64,000 nt of DNA, taken from assembly GCA_002205965.3 (NCBI GenBank), contig NADL03000072.1:366679-430678 (forward strand). The letters run 5' to 3'. The translations under genes and the position numbers were made by a program. Positions 19,684-31,703 of the stretch are shown here, one piece after another. The notes beneath the pieces are model-generated. The model worked only from the letters and a program-made list of their open reading frames with translations. It ran no database searches and had not been told where the DNA came from. Each line of letters opens with the position of its first letter. Position 1 is the first letter of the stretch. The DNA comes from Kappaphycus alvarezii. Its lineage: Eukaryota > Rhodophyta > Florideophyceae > Gigartinales > Solieriaceae.

Positions 19684-20097
19684 AGAGCCACGCCATGGTC
19701 TCCACCGCACGAGACCAGACATCCAGGCAATGGGAAGCAGCGGAGGAACCGACTTTTTTGATGTTACCTTCGTGAATCCCCTCGCTCCCTCCAACAGAAG
19801 AGTAAGGGCCTTTAACCCAATGTCCTCTCTGAATGTGGCGCGAAGTGCAAAGCAGAGAAGATATCAATCCTTTATCGCGACCTCCACCAGAGGCAGGCTC
19901 GTGCCTGTGCCAATCTCCACTCTTGGAGGTTGGCACCCGGATGCATGTGCAGTGCTAAATGACGTGGCAAGAAACGTGGCTGTGAGGGCACTGGAGACGT
20001 ACGGAAAGGTTCGGGGGGTTTTGATGCAAAGGCACGCTGCAGCAGCCGTCATGTCCAATGCGGCCTGCTTGATGGCTGGCCTGAAGGTAGCATTTTA
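19684..20097 (+). pseudogene. LINE-A RLE endonuclease and C-terminus (copy 2)
   Basis: This piece continues LINE-A after Gypsy-A. It carries TRPDIQAMGSSGGTDFFDVT, the R-PD-(14 residues)-D core of the restriction-like endonuclease that nicks target DNA in R2-like LINEs. It then runs through LVPVPISTLGGWHPDA to a stop after ACLMAGLKVAF. It is in one open frame (19664-20098) but has lost its RT. Confidence 0.85.
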
Positions 20098-20455
20098 GGA
20101 AGCGTAGTTCCTTCCCCATTACGCTGTAGGCGGGAAACGTTTGGGTGTTTTACTGTTGGAAGATATTTCCGACCTATCCCATGGTTTTCCAGACAACCGC
20201 AATCGACTCAAAAGGGTATACCTACAGCGTAAGGTAGCATTTTAGGAAGCGTAGTTCCTTCCCCATTATGAAGCATTCGACTCAAAAAGGGTATACCTAC
20301 AGCGTAAGGTAGCATTTTAGGAAGCGTAGTTCCTTCCCCATTATGCTGTAGTATACCCTTTTTGAGTCGATTGCGGTTGTCTGGAAAACCATGGGATAGG
20401 TCGAAAATACCTTCCAACAGTAAAACACCCAAACGTTTCCGCTTTTCTTCCATAA
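20098..20455. repeat. Rearranged palindromic LINE-A 3' UTR
   Basis: After the stop codon, the first 30 or so bases of the 3' UTR are followed by a full antisense 3' UTR (20128 onward), a tandem copy of about 70 bases (the block cgactcaaaaagggtatacc through attatg occurs twice), and finally a sense 3' UTR ending at gtttccgc near 20450. The outer arms can pair over more than 80 bases. Confidence 0.85.
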
Positions 20456-20689
20456 ATGTTTTTATTGCTGCTGAAAAAAATGATTTGGTTCTTTAATTTT
20501 TGAAAACTGAGTTCGGCTATCCCCCGGTGTACGCTAGACATGTTCAGGATAATGGATAATGTGAGTCATGTGCCTAAATGGCTGGCTCGAAGCCTGTCAG
20601 CAGGCTTTTGGTGCTGAAACAAGCTGCAACTGCTCTGCCTCGATCGATGTATGAGAATTCCAACTGCCATTACTTATCGATAGGAGGAA

Positions 20690-21100
20690 GCATCACCTTG
20701 AGCTTTTCGAGAAGTCCTCCTTCTTGTCGACGTTATCAGATAAGTTCTGTGAGATGTCACTGCAGCGAAGAGTCAACACCTTACTTATGCATGGGATCTT
20801 TGAAGCAGTATTCTTTGAGTCATAGCGCTGGTCAAATTTTGCTATCATCTTGTAGGAATTCCACAAAACTGAGCTGACAACACGCAATCGTGTATCCGTC
20901 AGTGAACTGATGATAAAATAACTCGTCAATCTCTGCTTTCTTTAGAAATACTTAACTTGCTCCTCAGTTGTGATACTCGTTCTTTTAAACACCAGAAAGT
21001 TCTTCGCGTCGCAAGCCCACTCAACGCGAATGCGCCATAAGATTTAGTCTGCCATGGAATCACGTGGTTTTATGTTGACCTTACTGCTTTTTGCCATAGC
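20690..21100 (-). pseudogene. Decayed copia Gag fragment
   Basis: The minus-strand translation, across frames, shows ILWRIRVEWACDAKNF, then LTDTRLRVVSSVLW and RYDSKNTASKI. These follow the order of Copia-A Gag (GLWRIRVEAACSAKDL, HALRVVRTV, RYRSTSTASKI). It is an older relative of Copia-A, without protease or pol beside it. Bases 20460-20690 and 21100-21630 show no other clear feature; part of the latter may be its LTR. Confidence 0.65.
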
Positions 21101-21630
21101 AAACAAAATCAATTTGGCTAGAAGAGTATAGTGCAACTTAAATCCAATATTTATTGCTGGGCTCAGGAGTAGTTCTCAACGCACAGCAAATGTAAAAATC
21201 TTAGCTAATTGCGTTGCGATGTTATCATCCTGAAAGTGAAGGATACTGTTCTCTCATGAACTTCCTTGGGGAGCTGCGATCTGGTCGTTACAAGCTCTGC
21301 ATTCCCCTTTTATTGCCTTTTGAGATCTACAGAAAGTGTAGGTTGTCACTCTCGGTCAGACTGATTTCGAACTCATGCATCTTACAAGCTTACAGTATGG
21401 TAACCGATAGTCCACTGTCAAATTAAAAGTTGGACCACGTATAGATAATTAATAATTAAAGATGAAGCATCAAATTAATTTGATACGCACTACACGTGTT
21501 TAGCTCATGGTCAGGAACTCAACACGTATTACGGATGTTAAGTCCAGAAGATGGAAGGTAGATCTCCCAAAGTAGCAACTCGGACACAAGCGCACGCAGG
21601 TTCCAAGCTTGCAGGCCTGCTTACCTTCTT

Positions 21631-24250
21631 ATGAAAAACTTGTACCGTTATGACCACAAGCGATACATGAGCTCAACAGTTGGGCGTAAGATTCAAAATA
21701 TCCTTAATTCCTACACATATCGGCCATTCCCGGAGTGCGACGACAAGTTCTTAACCCCTCCTCGGTACACTCCGCTCTTACCCACGCAGCTTCGCTCCAC
21801 TTCTCGAGCACCATCAGCAGCTCGTGCCCCAAACGAGATGGCACTCCCTGAGGAAGCTTCAGCCTTAACCAATCCACCCCAACCACAGCCCATCCCAGAT
21901 GCCAATCCTCCTCCGCCTTTGCATACCACCCCCCTCATTGAACTGCCCGAGGAGACAGCCGCTTCCCCCCTTGCACGCAGTTTGCACTACCCACGTCCCG
22001 CTAGCGCAACACATACCGCGATGTGAGGGCCACTGTATTTCAAGGGGGCTAGCTCTTTTCTTTGGAGAATGCGCGGACGCACTACATGGTTCTCAAGCTG
22101 TGGAAGCATTCACCAAGTTGTTCCCATTCCCGTCCGCGATCCTCGCGAATCCCAAGCCTTCTACACTCTCAACCATCGTTCCGGGCACAGCATCAAACTA
22201 CCGTATTTTTGTTGAACGCATTCAACTGTGGATTGATGATCAGTTCGAAACTTCGATGCGCTATGCGGCGACTCTGTGAGGAGCATGGCAAATTGGTGGA
22301 GTATGCACTGTTAACCATTGACCTTCAAAACGCCTTCAACCTGGGCACCGCAGTGCGTTTCTGAAGGAGGTCGAGCAGACGTTCCCGGAGCTCTTACCTG
22401 AGTCCATTACAAGTACGTGGCAAACCCGGGTCATCTGTTGTGTGGGGATGATATGCTCCGGAGCTTCGTAGGTGTGCAGCAAGGGTATCCGCTGGGTCCA
22501 CTTTCATTCTCCTTTATGCTGCAAAACGGGGGGAAATGTTTGAGTGTTTTACTCTTGGAAGATAATCCGATCTATCCCATGGTTTTCCAGATAACCGCAA
22601 TCAACTCAAAAAGGGCATACCGACACAGTAATGGGGAAAGAGCTGCAAAGAGTGACGCGGGACCTCATAACCCAACTGGAAAAATTGGGCGACACCGCAG
22701 GCAGGACTTCTGTACTCCTTCAGCCGTGGATCTTGGACGATGGTATACATTGGGACCACCAACGCAAGCCGTTAGAACGGCACTAAGTTCCTCTCCTCCG
22801 CGGAGGTGCGCAGTTTGGGTTTACCCCTTTGCATGAATAAGTGTGCCGTCTGGTGGCAAATCGCCCCCTCACCTGTTCAGCAGTATCTCCCATGTGAGCC
22901 TCGCCAGAACTATGGCGCCCGGACAACAGTGCTCCGCGCACCATCAGTCGGACTTATTCATGGAGCGCGAGTTATCAACGCACGTCACTTCGTTACAGCT
23001 TCTCCCCAAATGCCTGTTAACCCTGGAGGACACTCATGTAGCTCTCCATTGACTGCGGACCTGCTTTGGTGCATGTCGGATCTACCTCTAACGTGTAGTT
23101 CCCACTCATTCCACTCTTAAGGGACCAACTGATTTCGATACCGCTTTTGAAGACACTACGCGGGGGTTGATGAGCGGGGTTCTGGACGCAGACACTTTTC
23201 GGGAATTATAACTTCCTTTTGCGCCCTTTGGGCCCGCACGCCACCATCGGCATCAGGCTCCGCTCTCTAAGCTCACTGCGACGGCGGCTTCCTTTCCTCT
23301 GTATCCCGCACGCGTGCCCTGTGCTTTGCCTTATCCCTACGCTACCGAACACTGCTCTCCAATCTCACACATCCGTGGTTCGGGCACATGATGAGCGGAA
23401 GACGCAAGTGGCACCCGAGAAGATTGTCCAGTTCGCGGCTATCGACTGAAGGCAGCGTTTTGGGCAAAGGCAAACTCTCTCGCCCAGTTCAGGAAATGGC
23501 CTTTGACGTCATGCAAATGGGGATGAGAAGATGGTGGCATTTCGAGCCTCGTTATCGGTGGATGGTTGCAAGGACTGGCTTGCATTCCAACTGGCTCCAG
23601 GCTCGGGCACCTACATCTCGCACTGCAATTTAGGAAGTAGTTGCAGTTCTATTGCAGGGTACCACTGGTTCCTCCCGCTTCGAAATGCCACAAGGGAGGT
23701 ACAAGGTACTCATGTATCAGTACGGTGACCACGCGCTGTACTGTGCCAATGGATCCACCCGCGGGGGGCGGCACGACCGCAATCATGGTTGCTTGCTGCA
23801 GAACTCTCCAATGCCGCCGACAACGTGTCCTCGAGCCCCACAACACCGGCCATGCAGTTTGACCGGACATCAAGGCGCTTGGAAGAACGGGGGCACGTAC
23901 TATTATGACGAGACCGTCATCCATCCCCTGATCCCCGCCCGCCTCCCCTCCCTGGGCGATGCCACTCAAGCCCCTTAACCATGCTATCCTTGACAAGGGA
24001 CACCGCTTTTGCCGAATTGATACGTTCCAAAGTTCGTAGGCATCGCTTCATTTCCCTTCCACTCTCCACCTTGGGGGCTGGCACGCGACAACTCGGGACT
24101 TCGCCAACAGGTTGCACTGGCATTGACGCATGCGCAGCCGTTCCGATTGCCGATGCGTGGCAAAACATTGTTCGCTCGTCACGCGGGGAGATTCGTCCTG
24201 AATAGCGCCAGTTGTTTGTTTGAAGGAGTTTGGCGACACTTACGGCCACA
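21631..24250 (+). pseudogene. LINE-C, divergent RLE-type LINE
   Basis: Pieces in order along the plus strand: a Pro-rich N-terminal frame (21631-22026); TKLFPFPSAILANPKPS; RT with YALLTIDLQNAFN (22290-22345) and VGVQQGYPLGPLSFSF; an active site region WILDDG (about 22727-22744); a zinc-like YGDHALYC stretch; and RPDIKALGRTGARTYYDE (about 23860-23915), the RLE core. The end near 24205 resembles the LINE-A C-terminus. The domain order equals LINE-A at low similarity, so it is a separate, older family. Many stops and shifts are present, and a LINE-A tail is inserted at 22526. Confidence 0.75.
22526..22641 (-). repeat. LINE-A 3'-UTR-only insertion in LINE-C
   Basis: This 116-base antisense LINE-A 3' UTR interrupts the LINE-C reverse transcriptase. 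A perfect 8-base target duplication, gctgcaaa, lies at 22518-22525 and 22642-22649. Confidence 0.85.
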
Positions 24251-24444
24251 ACTTGAAAGTGTGTATATTCCACAGAACCTTCGTTCTTTAGGCCATGTAT
24301 GTAGCTGGTTACCCAAATTAGGCCTCATCTGCGATTGTTGTTGGCAGAAAAATAAAGGAAATCCAGATTTTTACTGCTTAAGATCTACAGTAGCGGACGA
24401 ATGACGGCCATCGCCCCGGACTGCTTGCTACTCCCAGGCGCGGA

Positions 24445-24486
24445 GACGGATATATCTTCCAAGAGTAAAACACCCAAACCTTTCCC
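24445..24486 (+). repeat. Minimal LINE-A 3'-end insertion (about 42 bases)
   Basis: Only the terminal bases of the LINE-A 3' UTR are present, from ggatatatcttcc to tttcccc. They are flanked by caggcgcgga (24435-24444) and caggtgcgga (24487-24496), a 10-base duplication with one mismatch. Confidence 0.7.
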
Positions 24487-24499
24487 CAGGTGCGGATAC

Positions 24500-25700
24500 C
24501 GTCAAAATTATTTCATTTAGTGTCCCTTTCTCGAACACAACACTTTCCTATGGGCATCACTCGGGACGGAGCTGTACTCTGGCTGCCGTTGTCTTCATTC
24601 AAACCACCAAACATTAGTTGATCAAACTCGAATATCGCATGCGACTCTTTGCAATTTTCGGTATTGGTTGCATCAATGCTTGTAGAAACTTCCGCAGATT
24701 TACGCCTCGCTGAATTGCTGTATGCAACCTCATCCGCGAATCGTAGTGTATACCTTTTTCTGGGCTTTATAGGCCTTTCCTTCTTAGCCATCCTAAGCCG
24801 TCCATCCGGGTCCATGCGGTGGGACCAATAGCAATTGGTTTGTGCAGTAAATGAAGCCGTTCGACTTAACCGGATTGCCTGCTTCCATGACGAAGTACGG
24901 TCTCTTGCAGTTGAAGCATTTTTCGAATGGAGATATGCTTTCCACTGCAGACTGCTGTTCCATATCAGTTCTATTCTGTTCCAATTGACGGATCTGTAAA
25001 CTTTTATCGATCAAAAACGTGGGGGTATCGGATAGCGGCGGAATCGGAAGCCTTTCTTTTTCAAGATTGATAGTTGCCTGGATGCCGATTGAGGAAAAAG
25101 GATGAAAGGGAGCGCGCGGCCCGTGGCAAAACAGGCTGGAGAAAGAAAAGAAGCGAAAGTTATGGAGAGAAAAGGGGATATGTGGCAATGTTGAAGTGAC
25201 GGTAGATCTAAATTTCGATGGATCGGGAGGGAGCGCGTGCTGTCAGGTGCAATTATAATGATGCCACACTTCCGTATCAATGAACCTAGGCGTGGGTCTC
25301 GGTTTCGAGCCAATGACTCAAAAATTGTTAGTCAAAAATGTTGATTAGGATTAAAAATTTTGATGTTAGCGTCGCGGTGCTGAGGCCTTTCTCATCCCAG
25401 TCACTTCCTGTAAGCATGCGCTGATTAACCACAAGCGGCCGCTCCAACCAACCAAAGCGAGGCTTTAAAGTCATGAAAACCTAAGGTGTACCATTGACCC
25501 GTCATGCGAAGTGTATCACCGTACAAAGTACCCTCTTGCCAGCGGGAAAGTGGTAAAATATTACTTTAATGTCATTGAAGTATTCCTTCTCTTTGCTGAA
25601 CAATTGGAAGTGTGGAACCTATTCAATTTTATTCAAAAGAATAGAAGAGAACTTACAGGGCTTGGGAATCTTCTGAAACAATACCCATTTTCACACAATT
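24500..25700. other. Unassigned; two minus-strand open frames of unknown nature
   Basis: Frames of 100 and 131 residues (24513-24815 and 24793-25188, minus) overlap. The second ends with FEKCFNCKRPYFVMEAG, a Cys pair that only faintly recalls a zinc knuckle. I recognise no family. A short antisense LINE-A 3'-end remnant lies at about 25727-25770. Confidence 0.3.
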
Positions 25701-26572
25701 CCGAGAGCATTCGGAGAGGACAGGAAGCGGTTTGGGTGTTTTACTCTTGGAAGATATATTCGATTTACCTACCCCAAGGTGCCACGTCGAATCATTAGTA
25801 CGCCATCTCCCAGAGCATTTGTGCACGGTGTGAAAGTAATGGACGAAATGGACAGACAATGTAATGAACTGTACCTTGGCCCATTTGCAGCACGGACATT
25901 CCGCGGTTCCAGGAGATCGCCTCCAATCCGCAGTCACCTTCGAGCAGTCTATTCATAGGGGGAAATTTTTGGGTATCTTCACTGTTGGAAGATATACTCG
26001 ATCTATCCTATTGTTTTCCAGACAACCAGAATCGACTCAAAAAGGAGTGCCGACACAGTCGGGGGATGAACTGCGCCCCTTAAAAGGCAGTCTTCATGCC
26101 AGCCATCAAGCAAGCTGCACAGGGCATGACGGCTGCTGCAGCGTGCCTTTTCATCAAACCCCCGAACCTTTCCGTACGTCTCCACAGCCCTCATGGCAAC
26201 TTCCTTGCCACGTCATTTAGCACTGCACATGCATCCCGGTGCCACCCTCCAAGAGTGGAGATTGGCACAGGCACGAGCCTGCCTCTGGTGGAGGTCGCGA
26301 TAAAGGATTGATATCTTCTCTGCTTTGCATTTTGCGCCGCATTCAGAGAGGACATCGGGTTGAATGCCCTCACTCTCCTTTCAAAGGAAGCGAGGGGATT
26401 TACGAAAGTAACATCAAAAAAGTCGGTCCCTCCGCTGCTTCCCATTGCCTGGATTTCTGGTCTTGTGCGGTGAAGACCACGGCGTGGCTCTACCAAGGAT
26501 GATGAGCAGATCATGCTAGGTCGTTTAAGAGGAGGGTGACTTGGCGACCACGTCGGTTGATCCTGTGGTCGT

Positions 26573-28027
26573 TGATAGGGATACGTCGTCAAGAGAAGAG
26601 ATAATGAGACCCAATCACCGCAAGGAGTGTTGCAAGCGACAAAAGTGCTTCCGTGGTGTATTTGAGAGTACTGAAGAGATATGAAAGGACTGCAGTTGAG
26701 AGGGCTACAAGCGAGTATAGAAGGGGCAGGGTCTAGCAATTATAATGTGTGAGAATCGTAAGAAAAATTTACTCGGTCTGAAGCTACCAATCGGGTTCTT
26801 AACTAGTTGGAAATTGATTTGAGGTTTTCTACAAACCTTCTTGAACTTCACAAGAATAAGCAATTTATTTCGCTTATATAGATTTTTTGGCTAACCCTAA
26901 AGTTGCCAGCAAGCATACTAAGTGTCACAAAGTGCATCAAATGAAATTGTGTGAGAAAGAAACACTAACAGCAGATAGTATTAGAATAAATATCTAAATT
27001 TTTTCCTCATAATATTAGTGCTCGAAGTCAGAGCAAAAAGATTCCACTAAAATACCTTTACCCCCAATGCAGTCCCTCCAAATCCCATTGAATTGACCAG
27101 AGCGATAAATAACCCCCTCTGACGTATTCAGCTCTGGAAATCCCTCCTCATGACCTTCAAATTCCTCTCAAAGCCTTTTACAGTAGTCGGAAGTAACGAT
27201 TACCCCCTCAGTCTCCCCTCCGTCCTCCACAGCAGATCCCTCACTTTTGTCCAATGGCTCCAACGGGTCCAACAAGTCCTCATCACCTTCCGATCTTTCC
27301 ACATTAGCTTCAGACTCATTCTCTTCTACCTTCTCTTCTGCCTCATCTAACTCTACCTCCTCTTCTACCACTTCTGCCTTCTCGAAGCAGTGCCGGAGGA
27401 CCCACTCCCGAACGCGTTCCATGTCTATTATTTACAATAATCACCATAGTTGGTTGGTCCATTGACAATCAAGGCTAGAACCTTGAGGTGGCGGCGGCCT
27501 CGGATGACCTGGCGAAGGTGAGGAACTGGTAGAGGTTTGTCATTTTGAGGGCAAAAAAGGGGGTGAGCCGATTGGGTGGTTGTTCGCGGAGTTTTTGCCC
27601 AATGACGTCGATGTTGTATTTTAAATAGAGGCGACGTCTTCGAAAAGATTCGCGGCCTTGGACGAAATAAAATATGCGAGATAATAAAATAAAGAAATGA
27701 GAGGTCATTTTACAGCTTTGAATTTGAATGCAGTCAGTAAAATCCCAAAAATATCTGCTCGATAAAAATCGGAACTTAATTCGGGTAACGAAGCGGATCA
27801 AGAATCCAAAGATTACTTTAATGAAACGGAGGACCAAAATCTTCAGAAATGAAATGAGAAGTGGAGTTTTACAGTGAATTTGGATTCGAAGGGGAAAAGT
27901 CGTCTTACGATTTTGTTCATAAAAAAGGCGAAGAACCTTTTTGAAAAATTAGAGGTCAGGGGTGAAGAAGACAGAAGTTTGAAGAGAGGACCTTTTTCCC
28001 ACAGTAGGGACCGTTTTTATAACAACA
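26573..28027 (-). repeat. Degenerate solo LTR with acidic ORF remnant
   Basis: On the minus strand it starts TGTTGTTATAAAAACGG and ends CCCTATCA. The tail and TATA block (cttatatagattttttgg) match the Gypsy-A LTR group. The flanks are both LINE-A; possible degenerate target duplications are ggtcg and ggttc. It is the oldest looking of the group. Confidence 0.65.
27130..27550 (-). pseudogene. LTR-encoded acidic protein, decayed copy 3
   Basis: The minus strand shows MTNLYQFLTFARSS (start near 27543), a frameshift, then MERVREWVLRHCFEKAE and a Glu-rich stretch, ending GGETEGVIVTSDYCKRL. It corresponds to the intact copy at 37307-37903 (RERVREWVRRNCFEQAEE, then ENEGVIVISDSSDEDEE). The hydrophobic-acidic motif is partly kept. 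Confidence 0.6.
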
Positions 28028-29640
28028 GGTTCCATTTAAGCATTTCATGAGATGATCTCTGTGTACATCGAGTTCTTCGGGGAATCTCCTCAGGCACGGC
28101 GTGTCAGGGTGAAAAGTGGGACATAACAGTAGTACTGAAGCCAAACTGAGAATTCACCGTGGTTCAATGCTGTCCAGGGTCCAGGGCGTTGGGGCAATTC
28201 ACACATACCTTAGCTCCTGGAAGAGCAATAGATACTCGAAACGTCTGCCTTCTGGAGTCCCCAGGAGGATTTCGTTCTTGTACTTCCTCATATATTGCGC
28301 CCGTCAATGTCTTTTGCGACGGGGGGAACAATGGGTAGTTTACTTCGTCATCCGACACTTCTAACAAGGGGAATCTAAACGGAGTTTGTAGGGAAGAAAA
28401 GAGGAAAAAGAAACGCGTCTGCACCTCCGTGACCTGTGAATACATCGGCGTGACATGGCAGGCGAGGAGGCATGTCGCATTAGACAGTACAGCTCGCGCT
28501 GCATTTTCTCTGCATGAGGACCATTGCGAAGTTTGCTAGATGATGAGCTAGAATACATGAATGCCGAGGCCGCAATGTCGTTTGCGGAGTCTGGCCATCG
28601 AATGGTTGGATTCGGATTGACGAGTGAATCCAAAGAGAGTAGATCGAAGAGCTTTAGAAAAAAGAATTTAGAACAAATAAATTGGAATTTTGAACTAAGA
28701 ACATGTATCGGAGAGCTGTAAAAAGGTATAATGTAGAATGAAGATCAGTGAAGGCAGATAACTGGGGGCAATCATTCTCTGGCATCCCATGTTTGACAAA
28801 ATCTGCGGCTTATATGCAAAGCGATATGCACGAAAGCCACAAGAATTACAGTTGACTAGACAATCTAGATAAAAAGTTGATTTTACCCAACCCTGCAACT
28901 TACTTTTTTGGTATCACTTGGCTGAACCACTTAGCCGAGACGACTTGTCAGAACCACCCAGCCAAGTTGAAATCTTAAAGCGGGAAATGAGTTTACAACT
29001 GATTTTTTTCCATATTAGTCCGATTCCAAGATATTTTTTTTTTCTTGTCCTTGGGTTTGACCGGTATCTGTAGTTCTCGGAATACTTCACAGTGCAGTAC
29101 TCCACCTTTCAATTTTTCGAACGGTCCTCCACCATATGGTCAAACTCTTCCGCGGCTTCTGCATGCAAAACGGGGCACTAAGTGCAACAAATAGCCTGCT
29201 TTGCAGATGCCAAAACAGTTACGCAGTAGCTGCAACGCCACTTGCCTATTTTTTAAGGTCGTCAATGGTCTCAAGGAACGGTTTGCGAGATAATACATGG
29301 TTTTTAAAAGATAGTGTCGACTTCTTCAGTACCACGGGGGATTTAGGACAGAAGTACCCTCGCTGTACTCTCTCTAGTCCCGTCTGGTAAGAGACTCTTC
29401 CTGACCCTGAAGGGACTGTAGGTCACCAGACAGTCACTTGGGCAACGACAATTGCATTCTCCTGCTTTCAACATCCACGGAGCGAAGAATTTCTATCGCT
29501 TCGGCAATTTTATAGTGGTAATTTATAACTTACCTGCATTTTGCTACGTCAGTTGAAGTAACAACTTTGCCAAATATCCGTAGTTTCGTTCCTCTTATCT
29601 GAAGTGTTCATGTATCTTGAGTACAATGAGGGAATCTTAG

Positions 29641-30380
29641 TTACAGCGTAATCAGTGCCAATATGTGTGGCATACATTGAATTACCATCACTAAAACAAT
29701 AGAACGATAATCTATTTCCATAATGTCACCGAGCATCCTTTGTGTATACCATATAGTCAGATGCTCCTGAGTCAAGATGGAAGGCTGCGTTTGCATTTTC
29801 AGCATTCTCAGGTCGTTCCTTGGCCTATGATCTGGGCATCTTATGCTCCTATTGTTTCTTCTATCCTTATTTGGGCAGTTGCTGACAATATGACTGACTT
29901 TTTTACAATTGTAGCTTCTTTTTTTCCTCAACTCACTGATTATGTTTAACAACACGCTTATTCCTAGCTGTTAAGGGTTGACTACCTCCATATTTGTTCC
30001 TTCCTCCAGCAGTATGAGAAAATCGTTATGTTCTTCATACTCTTGCAGCAGACGGGCCGTAACAGTCTCCCAGCCTAGACACTCCTGTGTGTTTTGTACG
30101 GAAGCAATAGCTTGGCCAACCTGGGACTTTTTCTTGTCTCCAAATGAGGCAAGCAACATGGCAACTTGTAAATTCGCTCCTATCACACTTTCCATTCCTG
30201 AAAGACGATTTAAGATCTCTTCAAAGGACGATGTAGTCTTGCATCGTTTGACCTTTGTATGTGAGTCTAGCAAGCTTCGATTGAAAGCTGCACTTTGGCT
30301 GCAGTATTTGATACTGCATACCGTTCCTTCAATCTAGACCATATTCTGAATGGTTAGACTTCACAGGTAAACAAAGGCGA
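29641..30380 (-). pseudogene. Copia Gag fragment
   Basis: The minus-strand frames carry FEEILNRLSGMESVIGANLQ, MLLASFGDKKKSQVGQAIAS and TARLLQEYEEH, a copia-type Gag body. A damaged knuckle follows (YNCKKVSHIVSNCPNKDRR). An upstream WSRLKERYAVSN segment near 30330 is in another frame. A primer-binding site at 30728-30741 belongs to the same remnant. It is distinct from both Copia-A and Copia-B. Confidence 0.7.
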
Positions 30381-30727
30381 GGGAGTCGATCTCCTAGTCC
30401 TTGGATAATCACCATCCCAGCTGTTGCGATACTAGTCTTTCGTGCTCTCATGGACTTCAGAATTACGGGATAGACCGTTTGCTCGCTTATATGTATTACG
30501 CCCTTGCCTTGAAGAGCAGCCTCAGTGCGGGCGTCCCATAGGTGATAGTGCCCACTGGCTTGCCGTGAAACTTGTGTATCTTTCTCGAATCTTCCATGCT
30601 CGCATGAAAAATGAAGCAGTACAATCTCGTTTGTTACAGCCAGCCACAGATAGATGTTTCTTTCAATTTGTCAACAAGGGAACTAAGACGTTTCTCAGAG
30701 CCTCAAAAAATCGTTTCGGGCGTTACT

Positions 30728-30741
30728 CTGGGCCCATAACC
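30728..30741 (-). other. Copia primer-binding site (half-tRNA type)
   Basis: The plus strand reads ctgggcccataacc, so the minus strand gives the same GGTTATGGGCCCAG as Copia-A. The LTR would begin at tgcaag, about 3 bases to the right. Confidence 0.7.
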
Positions 30742-30744
30742 AAT

Positions 30745-31703
30745 TGCAAGTTGCTCAAAATCCCTTGATTGATCCCGTCGTAATCAGAGGGATGGGATTT
30801 ACTTGTGAGTTATATACTTATCTGAATCAAGTAAATCAGCTCTATCTCGTTTGATCCTATGCATTCACTAAATGTTCGTGCTGTATTCATCGGCACGACC
30901 TGACTATAAGACAGTTTCTATGAGAACCCTGACAAATTTTGTGATACTAGCGCTTCAAGACTTCTGATTGGTTGATTTATACCTGACAACAAAAATCTCG
31001 TCACATACGCATATGTATTTGTACCTTCATGTAACCCCCCATAAAGCAAAATCGATAGTCCTCTTCCACACACGCGCCTCTCGCAGAGTTTTAACCTCGG
31101 ATGACACATCAACACGTTTCAATATATTACAAACATGTGATTCACGCGAGTGCCGCACACGTGACGCTTCAACTATGCCCCCCTCAGGCCATCAATCGGC
31201 ATCGTAAATTGTGTGAGTCCCGTCGTTTCCTTTCATCACAGTACACATAACACGTAGAGACTCAGTACGAGCCATCCTATAGTAATTTTCCCCTGGTTCA
31301 GCAAATGCAGCAATAATCATCCAAACAAGAACGACTTGGAGATGACCTAACAATTAATTCTTGGAAAACAAGGTTGTTTGATCTAAGATGGAAGTACGCA
31401 CTCATCTCTGATCCCATCTCTCTCCCTAGTAAGGCCTGGATTCAGTTAAATATTTTCTTGCGCACTTCTATTTCACGAATAGACATCAATCTCGACGATC
31501 AGAGAGCAAAGACGTGGCAAAGCCCTTCAATGTATCGAAACTGTGCTCCAAAGTTTACTTAAACTGGGGGAATTATGAGTCATTTTAGTGTTTGGAAGAT
31601 GTTGAAGGTGTATTCACCCGGTGAAAGTGTGTAACGCGGGAAAAGGTATCACTGAGTAACGCTAAATAATTACGTCTTCCCTAAAAGGCCGCCTCGACGC
31701 CAG
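30745..31703. other. Probable copia LTR remnant plus unassigned sequence
   Basis: By position the part next to 30745 should be the LTR of the Gag fragment to the left. A stretch near 31000 (cacatacgcatatgtat) resembles the same part of the Copia-A LTR. I cannot define the far edge. No gene is visible up to 31703. Confidence 0.4.

Larger units (their letters stand above)
9990..20455 (+). mobile_element. LINE-A copy 2, internally deleted and split by Gypsy-A
   Basis: The pieces run 9990-12170 and 19684-20455 around Gypsy-A. The left end coincides with the left end of copy 7 (about 51787), which suggests this is the natural 5' end. An internal deletion joins the segment after TSDVIDALIDKHPQ (about 11230) directly to the sequence before the thumb domain, removing some 0.9 kb with the whole RT core. 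The C-terminus and 3' UTR resume at 19684. It cannot encode an active RT. The 3' end is an inverted and tandem duplication, listed separately. Confidence 0.85.
25957..29640 (-). mobile_element. LINE-A copy 3, split by a solo LTR
   Basis: The antisense 3' UTR (25957-26095) is followed by the C-terminal RLE region (26100-26572: TRPEIQAMGSSGGTDFFDVT, then STLGGWHRDA). An LTR insertion follows (26573-28027), then the thumb and zinc region (28028-28620), about 390 foreign bases (28620-29010), and more of the thumb/palm region (29020-29620). A short LINE-B tail-like insert lies at about 28320-28430. It is heavily decayed. Confidence 0.75.
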
